Below, in pieces: positions 1 to 7,249 of a DNA stretch of 38,294 nt. Both the position numbers and the translations under genes were made by a program. The notes below the pieces were generated by a model. That model was not told where the DNA came from. It did not search any database and was given only the letters and a program-made list of their open reading frames with translations. This DNA comes from Caballeronia mineralivorans PML1(12) (GTDB lineage: Bacteria; Pseudomonadota; Gammaproteobacteria; Burkholderiales; Burkholderiaceae), in contig NZ_AEJF01000053.1 in NCBI RefSeq assembly GCF_001028175.1, positions 1 to 38,294 on the forward strand, written 5' to 3'. Numbering within the stretch: position 1 is the stretch's first letter; the number at the start of each line of letters is the position of its first letter.

Positions 1-427
1 CGACGGCCGGTAACCTGAAGCCCTGTCCGAGCGGGCCGAGCGCGTCGAGCGTGTCGCGTGGAGCCAGGCGCGCGAGGCCGCGCGTGCCCACGCCCTGCAC
101 CTTGTAAAGGAACTCGATGCGTTCATCGTCCGCTTCCACACGGTAGATGCTCATCGGGCGGCGCAGGTACGCGGCTTCATCGGTGCCCGGCGGGCACGCG
201 AGATGGAAGAACTGTCCTGCAACGACTGTGAGCGCGGTGGCAGGTGCGCTCAGCACCAGATGCTTGTATTCGGGGTTGACCCAGTCGTTCGAGCGCACCG
301 TGCAGATGTTCTCGGCAATCGGCAAGGCTTGGTCGTGGCATGCGGAGTGTGTATCGCAGTGGCCAGGCGCAAACGCGATGACCTTGCTCGCCGTGGGCGC
401 GGTGGGTGCCATGGGGGAATCGTTCAT
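1..427 (-). CDS. PyrK-like flavin/ferredoxin reductase subunit (C-terminus beyond window)
   Basis: Only the first 142 or so residues are inside the window; the gene runs off the left edge. The visible part resembles the FAD-binding beta-barrel of the ferredoxin-NADP reductase / dihydroorotate dehydrogenase electron-transfer (PyrK) family, with the flavin-binding RRPMS motif at residues 89-93, followed by a segment ending GPLGQGF, typical of PyrK proteins. PyrK proteins also carry a C-terminal [2Fe-2S] cluster, which would lie outside the window. An N-terminal extension of about 38 residues carries Cys24 and Cys30, which is unusual for the family. It is the last visible gene of the leftward Rieske operon, so a role in feeding electrons to the oxygenase is inferred. 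Two ATGs are possible: the one at 433 overlaps the upstream stop as ATGA, but the GGA ribosome site is spaced 6 nt from the ATG at 427, so that start was chosen. Confidence 0.72.
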   Translation of the reverse strand, partial: MNDSPMAPTAPTASKVIAFAPGHCDTHSACHDQALPIAENICTVRSNDWVNPEYKHLVLSAPATALTVVAGQFFHLACPPGTDEAAYLRRPMSIYRVEADDERIEFLYKVQGVGTRGLARLAPRDTLDALGPLGQGFRLPAV

Positions 428-429
428 GT

Positions 430-1005
430 TCATTCCGTAAGGGTTGTACCGCGCGTTCGCATGGCCGCGAGCGCGCCAAAATCATTCGCAATGGGAAAGG
501 GGATCGCACTTGACTCCATCATCTTCAGTTGCACGAAGCGCATCTCACTCACGAGCCAGTGGCCCGCATCATCGACGGCATATTTTTCTTCCGTGATCGC
601 GCCGAGGAGGACGGCGTGAGCGTCGTCATCGCGCAACGCCAGTTGCCAGAGCCGCCAGGTTGCGTGTGCGATGCCCGTGCGAACGTCGACATCGATCGTT
701 TCGCTCGTGTAGTAATGCATGGCGAAGCGCCAGGGCGAACGAAGGAACCAGTCGTGCAGCGCTTTGCGTCCCGTTAGATCATTGCCGAAGCCCGAGCCGC
801 CGACCCAGACCGCGTCGTGCGTGAAGCACTCGGCCTGTTGCCGCGCGACGTCGTGCATGACGGCGTCGGGCTGACGCGTGTAGTCGCTGGTGTACTTGGC
901 GTCGGCGAGCGCGGCGTAGCGGGCTTTCAAACGGCGAATGGCGTCGATGGCCTCCAGCCGCGCCACGCGTTCTTCAAGTGAAAGCAAAGCCGGTAGGGTC
1001 GTCAT
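430..1005 (-). CDS. NTF2/SnoaL-like protein, probable ring-hydroxylating oxygenase beta-like subunit
   Basis: A 191-residue protein with the look of the SnoaL/NTF2-like alpha+beta fold: an N-terminal helix region (LEERVARLEAIDAIRRLKAR), an acidic and aromatic middle, and a C-terminal strand pair with the WLVSEMRFVQLK stretch typical of SnoaL_4 proteins. Beta subunits of ring-hydroxylating dioxygenases have this fold and are structural rather than catalytic. Its place in the same operon as a Rieske alpha subunit supports a beta-like role, but stand-alone SnoaL proteins can also be isomerases or dehydratases, so this is inference. The upstream ferredoxin reductase stops 2 nt before the ATG at 1005. 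A longer reading frame runs upstream, but it lies wholly inside the reductase gene in another frame and was discarded. Confidence 0.75.
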   Translation of the reverse strand: MTTLPALLSLEERVARLEAIDAIRRLKARYAALADAKYTSDYTRQPDAVMHDVARQQAECFTHDAVWVGGSGFGNDLTGRKALHDWFLRSPWRFAMHYYTSETIDVDVRTGIAHATWRLWQLALRDDDAHAVLLGAITEEKYAVDDAGHWLVSEMRFVQLKMMESSAIPFPIANDFGALAAMRTRGTTLTE

Positions 1006-1007
1006 GA

Positions 1008-2252
1008 TCAGAGGAACGTTTTCAGTGCATGCCGGGTATCGGCGATACGCAGCGTGTCCACTGCCTGGCGGCCTGTCACGAGCGCTTCGATGTGACGCCG
1101 GTCGCGGCTCTGGTTGATCGTCACGCTCGCCTGCACGCAGCCGTCGCGCAGCCCCACGACCGTTGCGTTCGCCGTTTCCAGGCTGCCGCGCACGATCCAT
1201 TCGTGCGCGGCGTCGGGTGTGCCGGTCACCTGAATGGCGTGGCCGTGCTGATCGGTCCACATCCACGGCGTTTCGCGATACGGCTCGCTGCGGCCAAGCA
1301 ACATTTCCGCGACGGCGCGCGCCTGGTTCTCTGCATTGCGCCACGTTTCCTGGCGCAACGCGACGCCGGATTCAGCGTCCCGCAGGTAGGCGACATCGCC
1401 GGCTGCATAAAGCCACGGGGCGAGCAGGCTGCGGCAGCGGGCATCGACGTGCACGCCTTGCGTATCCGCGAGACCCGTGCCGTGCAGGAAAGCGGGATGG
1501 CAGTTGGCGCCGGTCGCCATCAGCACGCAATCGGCATCGGTCAGCAAGCGCTCATCGCCGGACCTGGCTACGATCTGCAGCCGCTCGCCCGTCTTCACGA
1601 TCTTCTCCACGCGCACGTTCTTCTTCACCGCGACGCCGTGTTCCGCATGCTGAGCTTCGAGCCACGCGGACACGAGCGGCGGCAGGCAGCGGTTCATGAT
1701 CGCGCTGCCCGCTTCGAGCACAGTCACGCGCATGCCGAGCTTCGTTGCGCTCGACGCGACTTCCATGCCGATCACGCCGCCGCCGATGATCGCCAGTTCG
1801 CGGCACGCCGGAAACGCGGCCTTCAGCGCGATGCAGTCATCGAGCGTGCGCAACACGTGTACGCCAGGCAGGTCGCGGCCGGGCACCGGCAAGCGACGCG
1901 CCGCCGCGCCCGTCGCCACGACGAGTTGATCGAAGCCGATATGACGTCCGTCATGAAGTCGCACGCGGCGGGCATCGACGTCGAGCGACTCGACCGTTGC
2001 ATGCACGCGTTCGATGCCGATGCCCGCGAGCGCGTCGTCCATCCAGAATGCCGACGGCGCGAGTACGAGGCTTTCGCTGGCTGTCGTGCCCAGCAGCATT
2101 TCCTTCGATAATGCCGGTCGCTCGTAAGGCGCATGCGCTTCGGCGCCGATCAGCGTCACGCGGCCGCTGTGGCCTAGCGCGCGCAGATGCTGCGCCACGC
2201 GCCCGCCCGCGTGGCCCGCGCCCACGATCGCCACGTGTGAATGCGTGTTCAT
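1008..2252 (-). CDS. NAD(P)H-dependent ferredoxin reductase component (FAD)
   Basis: A 414-residue flavoprotein of the rhodocoxin/putidaredoxin reductase type, which moves electrons from NAD(P)H through FAD to a ferredoxin or Rieske partner. The first dinucleotide fold starts at residue 7 with the GAGHAG glycine motif. A second Rossmann motif (IIGGGVIGMEVA) marks the NAD(P)H-binding domain. The YAAGDVA segment late in the protein is the conserved FAD-contacting motif, and a C-terminal reductase domain follows. The family usually has about 400 residues, so it is full length. The start at 2252 has GGAG five bases upstream and overlaps the preceding cupin stop by 4 nt (ATGA), indicating translational coupling. 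The reading frame could extend to 2333 but that part is inside the cupin gene. No separate ferredoxin gene is visible, so its acceptor may be the PyrK-like protein or the Rieske subunit itself. Confidence 0.9.
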   Translation of the reverse strand: MNTHSHVAIVGAGHAGGRVAQHLRALGHSGRVTLIGAEAHAPYERPALSKEMLLGTTASESLVLAPSAFWMDDALAGIGIERVHATVESLDVDARRVRLHDGRHIGFDQLVVATGAAARRLPVPGRDLPGVHVLRTLDDCIALKAAFPACRELAIIGGGVIGMEVASSATKLGMRVTVLEAGSAIMNRCLPPLVSAWLEAQHAEHGVAVKKNVRVEKIVKTGERLQIVARSGDERLLTDADCVLMATGANCHPAFLHGTGLADTQGVHVDARCRSLLAPWLYAAGDVAYLRDAESGVALRQETWRNAENQARAVAEMLLGRSEPYRETPWMWTDQHGHAIQVTGTPDAAHEWIVRGSLETANATVVGLRDGCVQASVTINQSRDRRHIEALVTGRQAVDTLRIADTRHALKTFL

Positions 2253-2581
2253 GCTCGCTCCGGCACATTGCCGTACGCGCTGTCGTACGCACGAACGGTG
2301 ACGCGATACAACTCGCCGCGCTCGGTGAGGCACGTGAAGCGCCGCGCTTCGCCGGCGGGAATCACAATGGCTTCGCCTGCGCAGAGAACGTAGTGCTCGC
2401 CCGCGGCAACAACGTCGATGCGGCCCGAGAGAATCGCGCCAACTTCTTCGCCGAGCGTGCCCGCTTCGATATCGATGATTTCGTTTTGACGTAACGTCTG
2501 GATGCCGGCGGAGAGCGCGGCGCCTTCCACGCGATCACCGCTTGAGACGTGCTGGCAGGACATCGTGTTGATGGTGCTCAT
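2249..2581 (-). CDS. Small single-domain cupin lacking the usual metal ligands
   Basis: A 110-residue protein with a cupin beta-barrel signature. The second cupin motif is present in outline (G69-x5-P75-x-G77), but the position expected to be His is Arg80, and the first motif (residues 41-53) has no His pair. The protein therefore probably does not bind a metal as classical cupin dioxygenases do. It may be a structural, sensory or substrate-binding partner of the neighbouring cupin. Both ends overlap neighbours by ATGA (4 nt), so it is translationally coupled to the cupin upstream and the ferredoxin reductase downstream. The substrate is unknown. Confidence 0.75.
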   Translation of the reverse strand: MSTINTMSCQHVSSGDRVEGAALSAGIQTLRQNEIIDIEAGTLGEEVGAILSGRIDVVAAGEHYVLCAGEAIVIPAGEARRFTCLTERGELYRVTVRAYDSAYGNVPERA

Positions 2582-2994
2582 CGTGCCCCTTCCCGGTCCG
2601 CGAGCGGATAGTAGGGCGTTTCATCGCCGCTGCCATACTCGGCGCGCGGCGGCGTGACCACGTTCAGGCGCATGCTGATGCCAGCCGGTTCGAAGCGGTT
2701 CACGCCATAGTGGCTCAGGCCGGCGGGAATGATTACCGCGCTGCCCGCATTCATGACGCGCTCGACATCGGCTTCGCCAGGCCGCACTTCGAAGATCGAG
2801 CAGCCGCCGCTCACCTGCAGCGACGCTTCCTCGCCGTGGTCGTGCGCCTTCGCCGGCAGTTCGCGTCCCGCCTCTTCGACGAACTTGATCACCGCGACGC
2901 TGATCGATTCGCCGATGTAGAGCTTCATATAAAGGCCGTTGGCGACGACCTGCTTGAGACCGTCGTCGATGCCAAAAATGCGGCACTTGGGCAT
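2578..2994 (-). CDS. Small single-domain cupin with intact metal site
   Basis: A 138-residue cupin. Motif 1 has His51, His53 and Glu56 in the HxHxxE arrangement. Motif 2 fits G-x5-P-x-G-x2-H-x3-N exactly at residues 84-99, with His95 as the fourth likely ligand. Such a 3-His/1-Glu site usually binds Fe(II), Mn(II) or another divalent metal and can catalyse ring-opening, isomerisation or decarboxylation; the reaction here is not predictable from sequence. The start at 2994 follows AGAGGA by about 8 nt. The longer frame to 3117 lacks support. It lies in the Rieske operon, overlapping the second cupin by 4 nt, so the two cupins may act as a pair. Confidence 0.82.
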   Translation of the reverse strand: MPKCRIFGIDDGLKQVVANGLYMKLYIGESISVAVIKFVEEAGRELPAKAHDHGEEASLQVSGGCSIFEVRPGEADVERVMNAGSAVIIPAGLSHYGVNRFEPAGISMRLNVVTPPRAEYGSGDETPYYPLADREGAR

Positions 2995-3025
2995 GGTGTT
3001 GTTCCTCTGTGAATGCTGCGCGACG

Positions 3026-3430
3026 TCAGATGGTGGGCCGCATCGTGAACGTTTCATCGGCCACGAAGCGCCGCGGATCGTATCCGTCGATGACCGCCGG
3101 CTGTTTGTAGAACTCAACTGCAGGCGCGACCTCCGCGAACGAGAGCAGCAGGTACATCAGTGGCTTCGCCACATCGGGCAACGCGTTGAGCGGAAACGGG
3201 TTGAGCCACTGCACCACGGCGTCCACGCGCGGCAGCATGGCGTCCTTGAACGCGAGAATCGCGTCCATGCCCACTGCATGACGTTGTGTGTTGCGCTCGG
3301 TTTCCGTTGCCAGCGCCCAGCGTTCAACGAACGGCTGGAGGTCGGCAAACGCGTCGGGTAAAGTTGCGGGTGTCGTTTTTGAAATCTGGCTGCGCCCAGT
3401 CATTACGATGATTTTTTCTTCCACGTTCAT
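3026..3430 (-). CDS. Unknown 134-residue protein of the Rieske operon
   Basis: I do not recognise this family. The protein is soluble, with no signal peptide or clear membrane segment. Its middle is largely helical (ERWALATETERNTQRH) and is followed by the motif WLNPFPLNALPDVAKPL at about residues 74-90, the most family-like stretch. The ATG at 3430 has an AGGAG ribosome site that overlaps the stop region of the Rieske alpha gene, so the two are in one transcript. Its position directly after the oxygenase gene suggests an accessory role in the same pathway, but this is inference from context only. Confidence 0.65.
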   Translation of the reverse strand: MNVEEKIIVMTGRSQISKTTPATLPDAFADLQPFVERWALATETERNTQRHAVGMDAILAFKDAMLPRVDAVVQWLNPFPLNALPDVAKPLMYLLLSFAEVAPAVEFYKQPAVIDGYDPRRFVADETFTMRPTI

Positions 3431-3435
3431 GCTCC

Positions 3436-4743
3436 TCAGGCGGCGGCCGCCACGGGTTGTTCCTTCGCTTCAGCTTCGGCCAGCAGGCGCTCGATCACGT
3501 GATAGCTGTGGCGCACGAGCAGTTCGTTATCCTGCAGCACCATGAATTTCTTCACGCCGGTTTCGGCGGCGCGCTGCGTGCGCTCGAGCGTGCTCAGGTC
3601 CTCGAGCAGCACGTCGCGCAACGCGACCTTCATGTATTCGAGGAAGAAGCGGCCGCCGGGCGTCGTCATCTCCGGGTAATAGACGCGCGCTTCGAGCAGC
3701 GTCTTGTTGTGCGCGATCGGGCGGAAGTTGTACGCCTGGCAATAGTTCGGGCGTAGCGAGAGATAGAAGTCCGGGAAGACGACATTGATGTCGAAGAGCC
3801 AGTTCGGGCTCTTGGTCCAGTTCACGCCCTTGGGCAGCGCGTCGAGCGGGAACGCATGGCGCGCGCTGCCAATGCCCGCGCGCAACGCCGCCGCTGCAAT
3901 GGGCCGCTTCGCGCTTGCATCTGACAAGGCTTCGCTCGCCGCCGCGCCGCCCGAGGTGACCGCCTTCGGGTTGCCATAGACGGACTTCTGGTTGCCCGCG
4001 AGCGAGAGCCGCCGATGAAACTCGCCGCACAGCGCGTCGAGCGGCGGCATGCTGCCGCCGTCGCTCTTGTCGATCGCATCGGCAATCGAATTGCCGTGCA
4101 CGTAGGCCACGTGATACGCCTCCTGGAAAGCGTCGAGCGCGAGTTTCCAGTTGCAATCGACGACCGTTTCCCACGCAAAGCCAACCGTCATCTTGTCGAA
4201 CGGATAGCCTTCGATGTCGCCGTACATTGGCTTCATGAATTCGTCCAGCGAGAGCGCGGGCTCCGGATCCATGTTGACGAAGATGAATCCCTGCCACACG
4301 TCGCACGACACGCGCGTGAGCGCATAGTCCGCGTGCGAAAGGCCGAAGAAGCACTTTTCGTCGGGCACGCCGGTGAGGTTGCCGTCGAGGTCGTACGCCC
4401 AGCCGTGGAACTTGCAGAAGAATTTGCGCGTGTGACCGGTCTTCTCGTAAGCAATCTGATTGAGCCGATGCGAGCAGACGTTGTGCATCGCGCGAATCTG
4501 GCCCTGCTTGTTTCGCACGAGGATGATTTCCGTATCGCACGCGGCCAGCGTCTTGACGAAATAGTCGCCGGCTTCCGGAATTTCTTCCACGCGGCCGACC
4601 TGCAGCCACGTCTTCTTGAAGATGTGCGCCTTCTCGCGCGCAAAGTAGTCGGCCGAGATGTATGGCTCGACGGGAATCAGTCCCGAGCCCAGTTCGGCGT
4701 AGCGGCCAGTGAGTGTGCCTTCAGGGGCGGGAATGTTAGTCAT
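3436..4743 (-). CDS. Rieske [2Fe-2S] aromatic ring-hydroxylating oxygenase, alpha subunit
   Basis: A 435-residue catalytic subunit. The Rieske cluster ligands are Cys90/His92 and Cys110/His113 (C-x-H...C-x2-H). The mononuclear iron site follows NWKLALDAFQEAYH, with His211 and His216 as two ligands; the third is probably the Asp in the LQDNELL stretch near the C-terminus. The residue three before the first His is Glu208, where naphthalene dioxygenase has the bridging Asp. The protein would insert oxygen into an aromatic or small organic substrate with electrons from the reductases of the operon. The ATG at 4743 has GAGGA seven bases upstream; upstream in-frame codons would overlap the promoter. 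It is the first gene of the leftward operon, with a TTGACA-17-CAGAAT promoter just upstream. The substrate cannot be called. Confidence 0.92.
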   Translation of the reverse strand: MTNIPAPEGTLTGRYAELGSGLIPVEPYISADYFAREKAHIFKKTWLQVGRVEEIPEAGDYFVKTLAACDTEIILVRNKQGQIRAMHNVCSHRLNQIAYEKTGHTRKFFCKFHGWAYDLDGNLTGVPDEKCFFGLSHADYALTRVSCDVWQGFIFVNMDPEPALSLDEFMKPMYGDIEGYPFDKMTVGFAWETVVDCNWKLALDAFQEAYHVAYVHGNSIADAIDKSDGGSMPPLDALCGEFHRRLSLAGNQKSVYGNPKAVTSGGAAASEALSDASAKRPIAAAALRAGIGSARHAFPLDALPKGVNWTKSPNWLFDINVVFPDFYLSLRPNYCQAYNFRPIAHNKTLLEARVYYPEMTTPGGRFFLEYMKVALRDVLLEDLSTLERTQRAAETGVKKFMVLQDNELLVRHSYHVIERLLAEAEAKEQPVAAAA

Positions 4744-4783
4744 GCGATCGTCCTCGAAAGGGAAGCAGATGTTCGTCAATAAC

Positions 4784-4794
4784 GAATGGCATTC
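4784..4794. promoter_or_regulatory. Candidate TetR operator, site 1 (GAATGGCATTC)
   Basis: A perfect 5-bp inverted repeat with a 1-bp centre, lying over the -10 and start region of the Rieske promoter, between the divergent Rieske and TetR genes. The same palindrome with a different centre base, followed by the same CTGT-TTT context, recurs at 5671-5681 before the transporter gene. TetR-family repressors typically bind such short dyads; the assignment is inferred from position and recurrence. Confidence 0.55.
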
Positions 4795-4819
4795 TGTTTT
4801 CAAAAAAAAGGCTTGTCAA
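4791..4819 (-). promoter_or_regulatory. Probable sigma-70 promoter of the Rieske operon
   Basis: On the minus strand TTGACA (4814-4819) is separated by exactly 17 nt from CAGAAT (4791-4796), a perfect -35 and a 4/6 match -10. Transcription would start near 4784, about 40 nt before the Rieske alpha ATG. The -10 box overlaps the GAATGGCATTC palindrome, as expected for repression. Confidence 0.6.
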
Positions 4820-4961
4820 GCGTTATGCGTCACGCGTTGTTCGTCGATGGAAACAGGGGGATTGCTAGAATGGCGGGCGCCCGCGCTTGGCTTGGCGGGC
4901 GAAGAAGTAGGGACGCCGGTGCCTGGCGATACCCGTAGATCATCCAGTTCGAGGAGACCCA

Positions 4962-5564
4962 GTGCCGCAGGTCAAGAAACCAGAAGTGCGGGAGGCCATC
5001 CTGAAGGCCGCGTTTTCGGCGTTCAGCAGCAAGGGCTATTCGGCGACCACCATGACCGAGATTGCTCGTCTCGCCAAAACAACGGTCGCGAACCTGTACG
5101 TCTACTTCGACTCGAAGCTCGTCATCCTCTATGAGATTTACCAGCCCTGGCTCACGAAGCAGCTCGACCTGCTGCGCGAAGAGGTGATGAGCCTGGATAC
5201 GCCGAGGGCGCGCATCAAGCGCATTCTAGTGGGGCTCTGGTCCGACATTCCGTCCACGGACCACACGTTCGCCAACGCGCTGATCGACGCACTCGCAAGT
5301 GCGCCGCCGAACCTGGGCAAGCCGTTCAAGCTGATCGATACCGTCGATGCCTTCATCGGCGCATTGCTGCGCGACTCGTTACCGCCGGAGCGGTCGTCGG
5401 TGGTGCAGGGCAACATGCTCGCGCACGTGATCTGGATGGCGTTCGACGGCTTCGTGATCAATCACCGGATTGGCGACGTGCGCGACATTGACCAGATCGC
5501 CAGCATGATGACGGATCTACTACTGGGCGGTACTGAGCCCGACACCGAGCCGCGCACGCGCTGA
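4962..5564 (+). CDS. TetR-family transcriptional regulator
   Basis: A 200-residue regulator with the usual TetR N-terminal domain: helix 1 from about residue 8 (REAILKAAFSAFSSKGY) and a helix-turn-helix at about residues 28-48 (TTMTEIARLAKTTVANLYVYF), then a helical ligand-binding domain of normal length. The start codon is GTG at 4962, preceded by GAGGAG with 5-nt spacing; no ATG fits better. It is divergent from the Rieske operon with a 218-bp spacer and is followed by the MFS transporter. A palindrome shared by both target promoters suggests that it represses both, probably relieved by the substrate or an intermediate. Confidence 0.92.
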   Translation: MPQVKKPEVREAILKAAFSAFSSKGYSATTMTEIARLAKTTVANLYVYFDSKLVILYEIYQPWLTKQLDLLREEVMSLDTPRARIKRILVGLWSDIPSTDHTFANALIDALASAPPNLGKPFKLIDTVDAFIGALLRDSLPPERSSVVQGNMLAHVIWMAFDGFVINHRIGDVRDIDQIASMMTDLLLGGTEPDTEPRTR

Positions 5565-5670
5565 TTTTTTGCTGCAGTGCAATTGCGCACATCGAGCGCG
5601 TTGCAATGTTCAGCGTCGTCAAAAAGAAACAGAACGGATTTTTGAAAATCTTTTGACATGCTCGAATAAA

Positions 5671-5681
5671 GAATGTCATTC
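5671..5681. promoter_or_regulatory. Candidate TetR operator, site 2 (GAATGTCATTC)
   Basis: This is the second copy of the GAATG-N-CATTC palindrome, about 147 nt before the MFS transporter ATG. Here the dyad extends to 6 bp on each side (AGAATGTCATTCT). Possible promoter elements precede it: TTGAAA (5642-5647) with AATAAA (5665-5670) at 17-nt spacing, and a TTGACA at 5653-5658. Either would be blocked by a bound repressor. Confidence 0.5.
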
Positions 5682-5828
5682 TGTATTTAGATCATCACGC
5701 GGATCGGCACGACGTTCCTGACCTCGCGACGGCTTGAAACCCGGCGCGTCCGGTCTGGGCGTGCGGAACGGTCGCGCCTGCAGATCCTGGTCCACATCAT
5801 TTGCTATGCTAAATATTGAGGTGCCTTC

Positions 5829-7178
5829 ATGGCGGCTTTGTCCGATAGCGCGGCGTCCCACGCGTTCCATCCCCCCGCGCGAACGACGTATCTGGTGCTG
5901 ATCCTGTGCTTTCTCACCATCGTGGCCGAAGGCTACGACATTGGCGTGATGGGCACGATCGTTCCCTCGCTTCTCGCGGACACCAACTGGAAACTCACGC
6001 CCATTGAGGTCGGCGCGATGGGCAGCGCCGCGCTCTTCGGCACGCTCATCGGGTCGTATTTCATCAGCGTGGTGAGCGATCTGGTCGGGCGCAAGTTGTT
6101 GCTGATTGGCTGCGTGACGCTCTTCTCGCTCTCGATGATCGGCGCTGGCTGCGCGCCCACGCCCTTCGTGTTTTCGGCGGCACGGTTTATTGGCGGACTG
6201 GGCCTTGGTGGCGTGATTTCGGCCGCAGCGGCATTGACGATCGAGTTTTCGCCGCCTGAAAAGCGCAACCTCAACTTCGCGCTGATGTACTCCGGCTATT
6301 CGATCGGCGCGTTGCTCTCGGCGGTGATGGGCATGGCGTTTCTCGGCTCGCATGGCTGGCGCTTCGTCGTGGCGCTCGGCGCCGCGCCGTTGCTCGCAGT
6401 GCCGTTCCTGTTCTATATGCTGCCCGAATCGCTAGACTTCCTGATTGCACGTGGCCGTCACGCGAAAGCGGCGGCGCTTGCCAGGAAGCTCGGCATTGCG
6501 GCCGTCGAACTGGAGCAGCGCGTCAAGGACCCGCTGCCCAAACCGACGGTTGGTGCCGTGTTCCGCGAAGTGTTCTCGAAGCAGAACGTGCTCGCCACCA
6601 TCAGCTTGTGGGTGGCGCAGGTCGCTGCTGTCATGGTGATCTACGGCCTCGGCACGTGGCTGCCGCAACTCATGCGCAAGATGGGCTACGACCTTGGCCC
6701 GAGTCTCTCGTTCCTCGCGGTGTTCATGCTCTCGTCGGCGCTGGGCGGCATTTTGATCGGGCGTATCAGCGACTTTCTCGGCACGCGCAAGACCATCGTG
6801 GGCGGCTATGTGGTCGGTGCAATCGCCATCTCCAGTCTCGCGATCAAGAGCGGTCTTATCATGAACTACGTGCTGGTGGCGCTCGCGGGCTTCGGCAGCA
6901 TTGGTGTGGCGATGGTGCAGCTCGGTTACATCGCCAACTACTACCGTGCGCATGCCCGGGCGAGCGCTACGGGCTGGGCGGTGGGCGTCGGCCGATTCGG
7001 CGCAATGAGCGGTCCGATGGTCGGCGCGTACCTGGCTTCCCAAGGCGCTGATGTCCAGTGGAACTTCTACGCGTTCGCCGGCTCGGCGCTGGTGGCAGCC
7101 GCAGCCATTGCGCTCACGCGCAGCCCGCACTGGAGCAGCCCTTCGATGACGCCCGGCGCGGTATCGCTGAAAAGCTGA
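5829..7178 (+). CDS. MFS transporter, aromatic acid:H+ symporter (AAHS) type
   Basis: A 449-residue, 12-helix major facilitator. The loop between helices 2 and 3 carries the family DxxGRK motif (DLVGRK), and the second half repeats it as DFLGTRK. Helix 1 contains EGYDIGVMGTIVPSL; the Asp in this position is characteristic of the PcaK/BenK aromatic acid transporters. It should import an aromatic or short organic acid with protons across the inner membrane. The ATG follows GAGGTG by 5 nt. It lies after the TetR gene behind the second operator copy, so it probably brings in the substrate of the Rieske oxygenase. The exact substrate is not visible from sequence. Confidence 0.88.
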   Translation: MAALSDSAASHAFHPPARTTYLVLILCFLTIVAEGYDIGVMGTIVPSLLADTNWKLTPIEVGAMGSAALFGTLIGSYFISVVSDLVGRKLLLIGCVTLFSLSMIGAGCAPTPFVFSAARFIGGLGLGGVISAAAALTIEFSPPEKRNLNFALMYSGYSIGALLSAVMGMAFLGSHGWRFVVALGAAPLLAVPFLFYMLPESLDFLIARGRHAKAAALARKLGIAAVELEQRVKDPLPKPTVGAVFREVFSKQNVLATISLWVAQVAAVMVIYGLGTWLPQLMRKMGYDLGPSLSFLAVFMLSSALGGILIGRISDFLGTRKTIVGGYVVGAIAISSLAIKSGLIMNYVLVALAGFGSIGVAMVQLGYIANYYRAHARASATGWAVGVGRFGAMSGPMVGAYLASQGADVQWNFYAFAGSALVAAAAIALTRSPHWSSPSMTPGAVSLKS

Positions 7179-7249
7179 AGCAGCTTCGCTGACCGTACCG
7201 CGGTGCGCCATGCGCGCCTTCGAAGCTAACCGTCGCCACAGGACATTCC

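Noticed and set aside
1029..2111. 360-codon plus-strand frame over the ferredoxin reductase gene
   Set aside because: It is antisense to a clear flavoprotein gene, and has no family features or ribosome site.
3527..4609. 360-codon frame in another minus-strand register over the Rieske alpha gene
   Set aside because: It has an Arg/Ala-rich composition typical of a shifted reading of a GC-rich gene; the Rieske frame has all cluster and iron ligands.
5653..5682. TTGACA (5653-5658) as the -35 of the transporter promoter
   Set aside because: No acceptable -10 lies at 16-18 nt (best CATTCT, 3/6); the TTGAAA-17-AATAAA pair just upstream is at least as likely, so no promoter was called.
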